Shown here: positions 1-7,955 of the stretch, in pieces
Numbering within the stretch: the stretch's first letter is position 1
How the letters are laid out: every line of letters begins with the position of its first letter
Assembly: GCA_029252405.1 (NCBI GenBank)
Contig: JAQXBM010000007.1
Coordinates: 1-64,000 of the forward strand
Length of the DNA: 64,000 nucleotides
Source: Crocinitomicaceae bacterium
GTDB lineage: Bacteria; Bacteroidota; Bacteroidia; Flavobacteriales_D; Crocinitomicaceae
Reading direction: 5' to 3'
Translations under genes and position numbers: made by a program
The notes under the pieces: generated by a model
Databases searched by the model: none
What the model saw: the letters and a program-made list of their open reading frames with translations, nothing else
What the model was told of the DNA's origin: nothing

Positions 1-21
1 TATTAGGCTTGATCGGATCAT
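1..21 (-). CDS. Start of a further gene of the ATP-grasp operon, cut by the left edge
   Basis: The stop of the 61-aa gene overlaps an ATG in the arrangement ATGA, the same coupling used between the ATP-grasp gene and the 61-aa gene. From this ATG the frame stays open to the window edge (M-I-R-S-S-L-I). This is only seven codons, so it is an inference from the coupled overlap. In related operons of other bacteria a retropepsin-like (RimB-type) protease gene accompanies the ligase and the membrane transglutaminase, but nothing here identifies this gene. Confidence 0.35.
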
Positions 22-203
22 AGTTCTTCGTTTGTGTAAACAGAAATTAGTGTATGTGAAGCAGCTGCGTCCGTAGCGATTGTGCGATCGGCGGGTGCGA
101 CAGTTATTTCATTTGTTCCTCTATTCGGTGTTCGAACCGCAGCCAATGTGAAAAGGATGGCCAATAAGACGATGTACGGGTATGATGGCTTTTGAAATTT
201 CAT
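18..203 (-). CDS. Small membrane-anchored or secreted protein, 61 aa, unknown
   Basis: I do not recognise this protein. It has a basic N-terminus followed by a hydrophobic stretch (about residues 8-24, YPYIVLLAILFTLAAV) and a polar, Thr/Ala-rich tail of about 35 residues, so it is either a signal-anchored peptide or a secreted small protein. Its ATG overlaps the TGA of the upstream ATP-grasp gene by 4 nt, and its own stop overlaps a further ATG, which argues for translational coupling inside one operon and against a chance ORF. A small extracytoplasmic peptide made with a ligase could be its substrate or carrier; that is speculation. Confidence 0.55.
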   Translation of the reverse strand: MKFQKPSYPYIVLLAILFTLAAVRTPNRGTNEITVAPADRTIATDAAASHTLISVYTNEEL

Positions 204-1087
204 GATGCTTGTTTTATAGTGTTATCAATTGCTTTTAAGATTGGAGACAGGCCTTTTCGGTTAACCATTTGAATGCCTAATCCCGGTCGAACATTCACTT
301 CCATTATGAGCGGTCCTTTGTTTTGATCGATGACGATGTCTACTCCGAGGTATTTTAGCGGAAAGACCTCTGCCGTTTTCAAAGAGAGTTCAATAATCTC
401 ATCCCAATACGGGAGTTGAATTCCTTTGATCTGTTTAAGGGTGTCAGGATGAACGTCGTAATATGAGTTTCCGTCAAAGGCATCTGTCATTTGCCCTGTT
501 GATAAATCAACGCCAATTCCCAGTCCACCTTGATGCAAATTTGCTTTTCCGTCAGAAGCATCTGTTGGAACACGGAGCATTCCCAATGCGATTTGGTGCT
601 TGTAAACAATCACCCTGAAATCCGGCACACCATCATCGTAGATCGATTGAAAAAATGAGTGAGGAATTATACATTCCTCGATAAGTACTCGATCATTCGA
701 CCCGAGTGAGTAAACACCCATGATGATATTGGCGAGGTACAAGTGAATCTGTTCATTTGTGAAGGATTCTTTGCCTTTCATCCAGGTTCCATCTTCGCTC
801 TTACTCAAAATGAGGATCCCGCCGCCACCGCTGCCGTTTGCTGGTTTGACGGCAAGAGACCTATATTGATTCATGTCATTCCAAACGGCTGGAATTTCAC
901 CGATGTTTTCGATCACGGCGTAGGTCTTCGCACACGCAATGTTGTGTTCCTCCATGATTTGTTTCGCGAGGACTTTATCGTCTGCTAACTTATAGTCCTT
1001 GCGTTTGTTCGATGGGTAAATGTATTTCACATTACGCTCGTTCAATCCGAGAAATTCCTTCTGTATTGATTTGAGTTTTTTAAACAT
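200..1087 (-). CDS. ATP-grasp ligase, alpha-L-glutamate ligase-like (RimK-related)
   Basis: This is a cytoplasmic ATP-grasp enzyme of the RimK-like class that joins an amino acid or peptide to a carboxylate through an acyl phosphate. Visible motifs are the glycine-rich nucleotide loop AVKPANGSGGGGILIL near residue 80-95, DFRVIVYKHQIALGMLR in the central domain, LGVDIVID, and the metal-binding MEVNVRPGLG near the C-terminus. The 295-aa length fits the alpha-L-glutamate ligase-like family, which in many bacteria is encoded next to a membrane transglutaminase-like protein, exactly as here (16 nt downstream of it). The amino acid added and the acceptor cannot be read from the sequence. Confidence 0.85.
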   Translation of the reverse strand: MFKKLKSIQKEFLGLNERNVKYIYPSNKRKDYKLADDKVLAKQIMEEHNIACAKTYAVIENIGEIPAVWNDMNQYRSLAVKPANGSGGGGILILSKSEDGTWMKGKESFTNEQIHLYLANIIMGVYSLGSNDRVLIEECIIPHSFFQSIYDDGVPDFRVIVYKHQIALGMLRVPTDASDGKANLHQGGLGIGVDLSTGQMTDAFDGNSYYDVHPDTLKQIKGIQLPYWDEIIELSLKTAEVFPLKYLGVDIVIDQNKGPLIMEVNVRPGLGIQMVNRKGLSPILKAIDNTIKQAS

Positions 1088-1103
1088 AGTTTTTAAGTTT
1101 TAG

Positions 1104-2639
1104 TTAGCTAATCATCCATCCAAATCGACGGTATTCTGAAATTCGTAATCCAATCCATTTCCCAAGTAGTATGGAGATTGCTGCAAAGAGCAACAACAAT
1201 TCTGGATAGTTCATCAAGTAAATGTGCACCGATGGTGACGCAAGAATGAAATAGGAAAACAAAGTCACAAAGAGCGTTTGAGTCATAACTCGTGAGGCCG
1301 TTTTGAATCCTTCTTCAACAACATATCTGGCGTATTTCTCCGCAGTAATCGTCATGATTACCACTGGAAAGAATGTGAGTGTTCCAACCGTTTCAACATT
1401 CAACTCAACTCCGAGGTAAAGAATCACGATCATTGCAAAAATCATCGCTATCAGCATCACTACTAATTTCGGGACATGCAGTATTCCCCATTTAGCGAGC
1501 GGAATATGTAGAAGACTGATCAATCCAACCATCAGAAGGAAAGAAATGATTCCCAGTGTTACACCTGTTGTCATGAATGAAATGGCAATCAACACAGGCA
1601 GGAATACACCGAAGGTTTTCAAACCGATCACATTTCTAAATATGGCCACAATTAGCGCTCCAATTGGAAGTAAAAGCATGATCAATAGCAAACGTTCTGA
1701 GAGGCCAGTTTGCTTGGAAATATGCCACATGTTGAAGCTCTCCAAAAAACTTTGATTGGTTCCATTCTCCGCGATCGTATAGAAGTAATCAAATGCCATG
1801 TCTGATGAATGAGTTACCAAGTATTCGTCTCCCTTGTAAATCGTGAGATAGTTCGATGGAATAAACGCGAAGTAATTGTTGAGTGCATCAAATGGAATCC
1901 ATACATTATTGATCTGAACTTCTGCCCACAAATGAGAGGTCTTTTTACGATCCGGATTCAAAATCAACCCGCCAACAACACGAGCAGGAATATTTGAACT
2001 TCTGCAGAGTGCAACGAACAATCGGCTTTTTCCATTGCATGATGCTGCATTTCGAACCAAGGCTTCTTTGGCAGTCATCAACTCCTTGATTTCTTCTGCA
2101 GGAATTCCTTGAACATACTCGAAAAAAGAAGTAATTATGGGTAAAACCTGTGCCTGTTCATTTTTGAGTTTTGTCATTAATTCCAAAATCTCAGAATCAT
2201 TCGACTCGATGAATTCTGTTTCTTGGGTGAATTCTGAGTACGAGTTTTCCACTGCCGACAGCTTAATCTCAGGATCGATAGTATAACGCTGTGATCGCCC
2301 AGTAACGTCAAATTCGTAGTTGATGTTCTGTTTACCAGTCGCTGTGTCAACATCCCAAGTTGCTCTTTGATTCGTTTGATTGTGTTGAGAAATTTTCGCT
2401 TTTGAAAACTGGATCGGTTTGATCGTTTGTCGTGAATCTGAAACCGGAATAAATGCTTTTACAGTTTGTTCCTTATCCGAATTTGCCAGTAGTTCAAAAT
2501 CATACTGAACGGAATAATGAACTTCACGTTCCGATTGATCTTGATTGAAAAAACCAAACTTCATTTTTAAAGCAATCGCGGTGATGCTTCCAATGATCAA
2601 TGTGGCTATTAATGAGTGTACTCCAAATTGAATTTTCAT
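1104..2639 (-). CDS. Membrane transglutaminase-like protein with C-terminal 7-TM domain
   Basis: This 511-aa protein has an N-terminal TM helix (about 8-28), an extracytoplasmic region, a transglutaminase-like core (about 165-260) and a C-terminal block of about seven hydrophobic segments (325-505). It matches the family usually annotated as inactive transglutaminase fused to seven TM helices, the standard partner of the adjacent ATP-grasp ligase. Here the usual triad can be aligned: Cys201 in NAASCNGKSRLF, His236 in SHLWAEV and Asp251 in IPFDALNNY, so activity (peptidase or acyl transfer in the periplasm) is plausible. It is the first gene of the minus-strand operon, and its upstream region holds the same two-part promoter element as fecR at 3265. 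Confidence 0.8.
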   Translation of the reverse strand: MKIQFGVHSLIATLIIGSITAIALKMKFGFFNQDQSEREVHYSVQYDFELLANSDKEQTVKAFIPVSDSRQTIKPIQFSKAKISQHNQTNQRATWDVDTATGKQNINYEFDVTGRSQRYTIDPEIKLSAVENSYSEFTQETEFIESNDSEILELMTKLKNEQAQVLPIITSFFEYVQGIPAEEIKELMTAKEALVRNAASCNGKSRLFVALCRSSNIPARVVGGLILNPDRKKTSHLWAEVQINNVWIPFDALNNYFAFIPSNYLTIYKGDEYLVTHSSDMAFDYFYTIAENGTNQSFLESFNMWHISKQTGLSERLLLIMLLLPIGALIVAIFRNVIGLKTFGVFLPVLIAISFMTTGVTLGIISFLLMVGLISLLHIPLAKWGILHVPKLVVMLIAMIFAMIVILYLGVELNVETVGTLTFFPVVIMTITAEKYARYVVEEGFKTASRVMTQTLFVTLFSYFILASPSVHIYLMNYPELLLLFAAISILLGKWIGLRISEYRRFGWMIS

Positions 2640-2666
2640 AGTATTGGGGATTTAGTTCGTTATGTT

Positions 2667-2700
2667 TCTAAAACAGCCCACGATTAAATGACCCTACCCC
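2667..2700 (-). promoter_or_regulatory. Two-part ECF-type promoter of the transglutaminase/ATP-grasp operon
   Basis: On the minus strand GGGGTAGGGT (2700-2691) is followed after 14 nt by CTGTTTTAGA (2676-2667), 27 nt before the ATG. The element before fecR has the identical 10-mer, the same 14-nt gap and a second box differing at one base. The pair looks like the -35 and -10 boxes of one ECF sigma factor; the sigma gene lies immediately beside it. Assignment to this sigma factor is inference. Confidence 0.6.
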
Positions 2701-2704
2701 CTCG

Positions 2705-2733
2705 TTGAAAAAAAATTAAGTTTCCTACATTTA
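2705..2733 (+). promoter_or_regulatory. Housekeeping-type promoter of the ECF sigma gene
   Basis: TTG at 2705 and TACATTTA at 2726-2733 are separated by 18 nt, close to the Bacteroidota TTG-N19-TAnnTTTG pattern with a final A instead of G. It lies 13 nt before the sigma start codon. No plus-strand copy of the GGGGTAGGGT element precedes the sigma gene, so the sigma gene itself may not be directly autoregulated from this side. Confidence 0.4.
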
Positions 2734-2746
2734 CACAAATTCTCTG

Positions 2747-3265
2747 ATGATCGAAAATGAAAAGGATGTATGTGCAGAGCCTGTTTTTCAACGGGTGTTT
2801 ACCCAATACGGGGAGCAATTGCGCAATTTCTTGATTTATCGAGGCAGTGAAGCAGGGCAAGCTGAAGACATTGTTCAAGAATCCTTCATCAAATTGTGGG
2901 AGAACTGCGCCAAAGTAATTCCATCCAAAGCGAAAAGCTATTTGTATACACTTGCATCAAATGCGTTCAAGAACGACATTGCGCATATGAAGGTGAGAAT
3001 GAAGTATGCTGAATCTGGTGTAGCAGAAAAAACCAACATCGAAACTCCCGAATTCAAAATGGAGGAAGATGAATTCAAGGAACGCTTGCAAAATGCGATT
3101 GCTGAATTGGTGCCAACACAGAGAGAAGTATTCTTAATGAATCGAATTGATAAGAAGAAATACGCCGAAATTGCAGAAGAGCTTGGAATCAGTGTGAAGG
3201 CTGTTGAAAAAAGAATGGGTAAGGCATTAAAGATTTTGAGAAGTAAAATAAAAGAATTGAAATAG
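2747..3265 (+). CDS. ECF RNA polymerase sigma factor (FecI-like)
   Basis: This 172-aa sigma-70 family protein has region 2 (AGQAEDIVQESFIKLWENC, about residues 45-65) and region 4 with its helix-turn-helix (YAEIAEELGISVKAVEKRM, about 140-160), as in extracytoplasmic-function sigma factors. It is followed 48 nt later by a FecR anti-sigma factor and then a TonB-dependent receptor, the classic surface-signalling order in Bacteroidota. Its likely targets are the two copies of GGGGTAGGGT-N14-CTGTTTWAGA, one before fecR and one before the divergent transglutaminase operon. Confidence 0.92.
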   Translation: MIENEKDVCAEPVFQRVFTQYGEQLRNFLIYRGSEAGQAEDIVQESFIKLWENCAKVIPSKAKSYLYTLASNAFKNDIAHMKVRMKYAESGVAEKTNIETPEFKMEEDEFKERLQNAIAELVPTQREVFLMNRIDKKKYAEIAEELGISVKAVEKRMGKALKILRSKIKELK

Positions 3266-3298
3266 GGGTAGGGTATTTTGAAACTCACCTGTTTAAGA
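3265..3298 (+). promoter_or_regulatory. Two-part ECF-type promoter of fecR-TonB receptor operon
   Basis: GGGGTAGGGT (3265-3274) begins at the last base of the sigma stop codon and is followed after 14 nt by CTGTTTAAGA (3289-3298), 15 nt before the FecR ATG. It is the plus-strand twin of the element at 2667-2700. The flanking bases are not conserved between the two copies, so the match is not simply a duplicated intergenic region. Confidence 0.6.
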
Positions 3299-3313
3299 GG
3301 TAGAAAACAGTAA

Positions 3314-4255
3314 ATGAAAGAAGAAGGACATATTGACGATGAATTATTGGGCCGCTGGCTTTCGGGTGAGATGACTCCCGAAGAATTGGCTTCATTTGAA
3401 TCTTCGGATTCATTTGAAACGTATCGCCATATTGCCGAATTCAGTTCGAAATTGTCCACCCCTTCATTTGATGATCAAGCGCTATTCGACAAAATTCAAG
3501 TGAACAAACGACGTGCTCAAGCTCCTGTTGTTAAGATGCGGAACTATCGTTGGGTGGGAATCGCTGCGACCTTCATTGTGTTAATAGGAATTGGTTCACT
3601 CTTCTTTGTGGATTGGGGCATTCCTGCACAAGATGCTGTTTTGAGAGTTTCGACGGATGCAGAAACGAAAGAAATCGTCCTTCCGAGCAAATCCAAAGTC
3701 AATTTAAATGTCGCTTCTACCATTGAGTATGATAGGTCTACTAATTGGGAAGATGAGCGAGTCGTAGAATTGAAAGGTGAAGCATATTTCGATGTTACAA
3801 AAGGGAGACCATTCAGCGTAAAAACGAGCTCAGGGACTATTTCAGTGCTTGGAACAGAATTCAATATCCGCGAGCGAAATGGCACGATGGAAATTTCCTG
3901 CTATGAAGGGAAAGTCAAAGTGACGGATACAAAATCACAATCGGTTATCCTCACGGTGGGTGAAAGCGCAAAAATTGTCAACGGTAAACTCGTCACTAGT
4001 TGGACCCCTGAATTGGAAGATGAACCAACTTGGTTTACAGGGGAAAGTAGCTTCTACGAGGCCTCGCTTGAAAACGTATTCATTGAATTGGAAAATCAGT
4101 ACGGAATTGATGTTCAACGTAACCAAGATTATTCAAATCGATTGTATTCTGGTGCTTTTGTGCACGAAAATTTGGAAGATGCGTCAAAAATGGTCTTCTT
4201 GCCAATGCAAATTTCCTATGAAATCATTGGAGATTCATTGATCGTTATCAAGTAA
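3314..4255 (+). CDS. FecR family anti-sigma factor
   Basis: The protein (313 aa) has a cytoplasmic N-terminus (LLGRWLSGEMTPEELASFE) that should bind the sigma factor, one TM helix at about residues 76-97 (VGIAATFIVLIGIGSLFF), a periplasmic FecR domain (about 110-205, with VELKGEAYFDV and VLGTEFNIR) and a C-terminal DUF4974 domain (about 240-313). It is expected to relay the state of the outer-membrane receptor to the sigma factor. Its stop is one base from the receptor start, so the two are translated as a pair. Confidence 0.93.
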   Translation: MKEEGHIDDELLGRWLSGEMTPEELASFESSDSFETYRHIAEFSSKLSTPSFDDQALFDKIQVNKRRAQAPVVKMRNYRWVGIAATFIVLIGIGSLFFVDWGIPAQDAVLRVSTDAETKEIVLPSKSKVNLNVASTIEYDRSTNWEDERVVELKGEAYFDVTKGRPFSVKTSSGTISVLGTEFNIRERNGTMEISCYEGKVKVTDTKSQSVILTVGESAKIVNGKLVTSWTPELEDEPTWFTGESSFYEASLENVFIELENQYGIDVQRNQDYSNRLYSGAFVHENLEDASKMVFLPMQISYEIIGDSLIVIK

Positions 4256-4256
4256 T

Positions 4257-6926
4257 ATGTTGAAGGGAATTACCTTATTAATGCTTCTTGTAGTTGGAAT
4301 GTCTTTTGGATTTTGTCAGACACAAATTTCCGAAGAGATGTCCAATGTACGTCTCGTAAAGGCCTTTCGCATCCTTGAGAAGAAATACGGACTCCGAATT
4401 GGTTATGACGTTAAACTCATTGGAAAGCGCAGAGTGACAGCCAAAATCAAGAATGCTTCGCCAAAAGAAGCCCTCAACCTTTTGTTAGATGGAACAGGTC
4501 TGGACTTCACAATTTCAAGTGATACCTACGTGGCGGTATTCCCAGGGAAAGCTCCTGTAGCAAAGAAACCTGCCAAAAAGAAAGAATATACCTATCAAGG
4601 GTGGATTTACGACGAAGAAAACGAATCAGCAATTCCATTCGCTAAGATCAAAATAGCAGGGACCAATCTTGGGGCGTATTCCGACGAGGATGGAAAGTTT
4701 TTGTTCACGACGACATCAAAAAAAGGACAATTTGAGATTTCCGCTTTGGGTTACTCCAAGGTGATCGTTGATTCAGATGAATTTCGCAGGAACAAGGGAC
4801 TGAAAGTCGCATTGAAAGTAGATGTGAAAGACTTTCCTGAAGTGGTGGTGGAGTACCTAGCAGAGGGAATGACGGTTTCCAAAGATATTTCAAGATTGGA
4901 TATTCGCCCCAGTCGATTAGGAGTAACGTCGGGAACTGTCGATCCAGATGTGTTCATCAACCTTCAAAATGTCCCAGGGATAAACTCGGCAAATGGAACC
5001 GTTTCAGAAATGCAAATTCGCGGTGGAACTTCCGATCAAAATTTGTTGCTTTGGGAGGGAATAACCCTGTATCACTCGGGTCATTTTAACGGAATGCTTT
5101 CATCGATCAATCCATATATTGTGGACGAATCTCGAGTATACCGTGGGGTGTATGATCCGTATTACGGTGGAAGAGCTTCTGGATTGATTGAAATGTTCTC
5201 TCTGCCTAAAATTCCTTCGAGCATCGAAGCAGGAGGCGGAGTCAATTTGATTTCAGCAGACGCCTACATCAAAATGCCCATTGGAAAGAAATTGGGAATC
5301 ATGGTTTCTGGGAGACGTTCATTTGTCGCTACTATTCAAACTCCAACTTACAAAAAGTACGCGAATCGAATTTATCAAGAAACGCAGTTTCGCCAAAGCG
5401 GAGAAGTGTACGATGAGTCGTTTGAGGATTCTCTGGTGCTCGAAGAAGAAACGCAGAATTCGTTTTATTTCACTGATGTCAATGCAAAGGTGAGATTTGA
5501 ACCAACAAAAAAGTCGTCGATTTCAACAAGCCTGATGTACACCAACAATGAGTTGTTCTATGAAACGATGCAGCCTCTAGATTCAAGTTCTTCGAGAAAC
5601 TTCTTTCAAACGAGAAATTTTGGAGCGTCGGTAGACTGGACTCAAAAATGGAATACACGATGGACGTCTAAGCTGAATATCACAATTAGTGATTACACCT
5701 ATGTGTATCAGGATCAGTTCGAAGAGAAAGATGAAGGTGAGACTTTTCAAAGTGGAGTGTCTAAATCGAATCGAATCAATACAATCGGCTGGCGTTGGAG
5801 TAACCGTGTGTTGTTGAACGAGAAAAATTCCTTGCACATCGGTTATCAAGGAGATGTTTACGAGGTGGATTACGGAATTGTTGAATCTGAAGATTCCGTC
5901 GATTTATTTGCAGAATCTGATACGACACAACTTTTGGTGAATGTTCTTCACGGAATGTACGAATGGAAAAACAATAAATGGATGGCTAGAGCTGGGGCTC
6001 GATTGTCACATCTTTCAAGAGTAAACGAGGTCTATGTTGATCCGCGCATCTATTTTCAGTACATCTTAAACAGAAAGGTTACGTTCAAAGCAGGAGGAGC
6101 GATTCAGCATCAGTTCATCAGTCAGGTGGAAGATCTCGAACAAGCGCAACTCGGTTTGTCCAATCGAATTTGGGTACTCTCTGATTTCGATGGTGTCCCG
6201 GTAGTTAGAAGTTCCAGTGTCAATGCAGGTTTCTTACTTCGTCTGAAAGGGTGGCATGTCGAGGTTGACGGATACCTCAAGGATATTCAGGGAATCTCGA
6301 ATTTCGCAGATGATAAATCCATGTCTTCCGGTTTTGATCGAGGTGTGGCGGGCGTAAAAGGAATCGATTTCTTGGTCAAGAAAAGATGGAAAGGATGGAG
6401 AGCATGGGTTTCCTACACGCTGAGTGATGTGCTCTATTCCTTTGAAGAAGATAGCTTAGGTACTTTTGCTGCGCCGTTCAATCAGCCGCATGTAGTGAAG
6501 GCAATTACCTCTCTGAATTGGAGAAATTGGGAGGGAGCCCTGACGTTTAAAATCGCTTCTGGAAAACCATATACTCGCCTTTTAGGACTGAAGGAAAATC
6601 CAGAGGGTGTTATTGGAGGAGACCTCGAGGACGATTTCATTTTTGACTATGGTCCGCGAAACGGAGCGAAACTTCCAATTTATCACCGTTTGGATTTATC
6701 CATCTTTTACACGCTGAAGAAGAGTGAAAGTCGTAACCCTTGGAAATTGAAATTCGGAATTTCCTTGCTGAACGTGTATGATCAGTCGAACTACTTGAGT
6801 CGCACATATCGTTTGGAAGTAACCGAAGACGACTTGGGAAATCAGGATGTGGAAACCCTAACTATTGATCGTTACTACCTCCGGTTCACACCCAACGCCA
6901 CCATTCGCTTCGAGTTCGGAGAGTAA
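4257..6926 (+). CDS. TonB-dependent outer-membrane receptor with STN signalling domain
   Basis: This 889-aa receptor has a signal peptide (ending near GFCQ), a secretin/TonB short N-terminal (STN) domain (about 22-95), a carboxypeptidase-regulatory-like beta-sandwich (about 115-200), a plug (about 220-330, with NVPGINSANGTVSEMQIRGG) and a long beta-barrel that ends with an aromatic-rich strand. The STN domain in such receptors contacts FecR. No SusD homologue follows, so it is probably not a SusCD glycan importer; the ligand is unknown. The linked ATP-grasp operon makes a peptide or modified amino-acid ligand worth considering, as inference only. Confidence 0.92.
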   Translation: MLKGITLLMLLVVGMSFGFCQTQISEEMSNVRLVKAFRILEKKYGLRIGYDVKLIGKRRVTAKIKNASPKEALNLLLDGTGLDFTISSDTYVAVFPGKAPVAKKPAKKKEYTYQGWIYDEENESAIPFAKIKIAGTNLGAYSDEDGKFLFTTTSKKGQFEISALGYSKVIVDSDEFRRNKGLKVALKVDVKDFPEVVVEYLAEGMTVSKDISRLDIRPSRLGVTSGTVDPDVFINLQNVPGINSANGTVSEMQIRGGTSDQNLLLWEGITLYHSGHFNGMLSSINPYIVDESRVYRGVYDPYYGGRASGLIEMFSLPKIPSSIEAGGGVNLISADAYIKMPIGKKLGIMVSGRRSFVATIQTPTYKKYANRIYQETQFRQSGEVYDESFEDSLVLEEETQNSFYFTDVNAKVRFEPTKKSSISTSLMYTNNELFYETMQPLDSSSSRNFFQTRNFGASVDWTQKWNTRWTSKLNITISDYTYVYQDQFEEKDEGETFQSGVSKSNRINTIGWRWSNRVLLNEKNSLHIGYQGDVYEVDYGIVESEDSVDLFAESDTTQLLVNVLHGMYEWKNNKWMARAGARLSHLSRVNEVYVDPRIYFQYILNRKVTFKAGGAIQHQFISQVEDLEQAQLGLSNRIWVLSDFDGVPVVRSSSVNAGFLLRLKGWHVEVDGYLKDIQGISNFADDKSMSSGFDRGVAGVKGIDFLVKKRWKGWRAWVSYTLSDVLYSFEEDSLGTFAAPFNQPHVVKAITSLNWRNWEGALTFKIASGKPYTRLLGLKENPEGVIGGDLEDDFIFDYGPRNGAKLPIYHRLDLSIFYTLKKSESRNPWKLKFGISLLNVYDQSNYLSRTYRLEVTEDDLGNQDVETLTIDRYYLRFTPNATIRFEFGE

Positions 6927-7019
6927 CGAATGATGCGTTTTCCGTTTTGTTCCTGAAAGCATTCAGAAAATCTAAAGCGAAACGATTGGGATAATCGAAT
7001 TTAACTATCTTCACAACTC

Positions 7020-7955
7020 ATGAATACGATTCTCGAAATACGAAACATCAGTAAGTCATTTTTTAAGAAAACGGCGCTGGATAATGTCTCCCTGTCGGTT
7101 CAAAAAGGAGAGATTCTTGGAATAATGGGGCCGAACGGTGCGGGTAAAACTACCTTGATTCGAATTATTAATCGGATTGTAGCGCCTGATTCTGGTTCCG
7201 TTCGCTTTGACGGGGACCTAATGGTCGATCGAGATCTATTTCACATCGGATATTTACCCGAAGAGAGAGGTTTGTACCGCAATATGACGGTCGAGAAACA
7301 CGCAATGTTTCTAGCTCGACTCCGAGGAATGTCTAAACTTGATGCACAGACGAAAATTGCTTATTGGTTCGATCGTTTTGATATTGACCCTTGGAGAAAG
7401 AAACGAATCGAGGAACTATCAAAAGGGATGGCGCAGAAAGTACAGTTCATATGCACGGTGCTTCATGAGCCTAAGTTGCTTATTCTCGATGAACCTTTCA
7501 GCGGATTTGATCCTGTGAACGTTGAATTGATCAAGAAAGAATTGATCATCATGAAATCGAAGGGGAAGACGATCATGCTTTCGACGCACAACATGAAAAG
7601 TGTGGAAGAGATTTGTGATCGCGCCGTTCTCATCAACGATGCTCAAAAAGTGGCCGAAGGTTCTATTTCTGAATTGCGCGAAGAGCGTAAGTCTGGTCAT
7701 TATTCGGTTCGATTCAGAGGAAACATGATCAGCTTTGTGAATGCACTTTGGACTGGTTTTGAATTGGTTGATAAGAAAGAACTTGGCGACGATCGCTATG
7801 AAGTTCTATTGGCCATGCGGGGAGAAAGTACTTTCGATGATTTGTTATCCGTATTGATCGGACAAGTGAAAATTGAAGCGGCTTGGGAAACACTCCCATC
7901 AATGCAAGATGTATTCATTGATTTAGTTCAACCTGAAAAAACGAGCGAAGCATGA
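7020..7955 (+). CDS. ABC transporter ATP-binding protein (NatA-like, DUF4162)
   Basis: The ATPase has Walker A GPNGAGKTT, signature LSKGM, Walker B LLILDEPFSGFDP and the H-loop STHNM, followed by a C-terminal DUF4162-like extension (about 215-305). It is the first gene of a pair: its TGA overlaps the permease ATG by 4 nt. NatA-type proteins drive export of Na+ or, in other families, drugs or lipids. A TATCTTCA box 6 nt before the ATG, with a TTG about 20 nt further upstream, is a plausible promoter giving a very short leader. A second NatAB-like pair lies at 44.4-46.3 kb. Confidence 0.9.
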   Translation: MNTILEIRNISKSFFKKTALDNVSLSVQKGEILGIMGPNGAGKTTLIRIINRIVAPDSGSVRFDGDLMVDRDLFHIGYLPEERGLYRNMTVEKHAMFLARLRGMSKLDAQTKIAYWFDRFDIDPWRKKRIEELSKGMAQKVQFICTVLHEPKLLILDEPFSGFDPVNVELIKKELIIMKSKGKTIMLSTHNMKSVEEICDRAVLINDAQKVAEGSISELREERKSGHYSVRFRGNMISFVNALWTGFELVDKKELGDDRYEVLLAMRGESTFDDLLSVLIGQVKIEAAWETLPSMQDVFIDLVQPEKTSEA

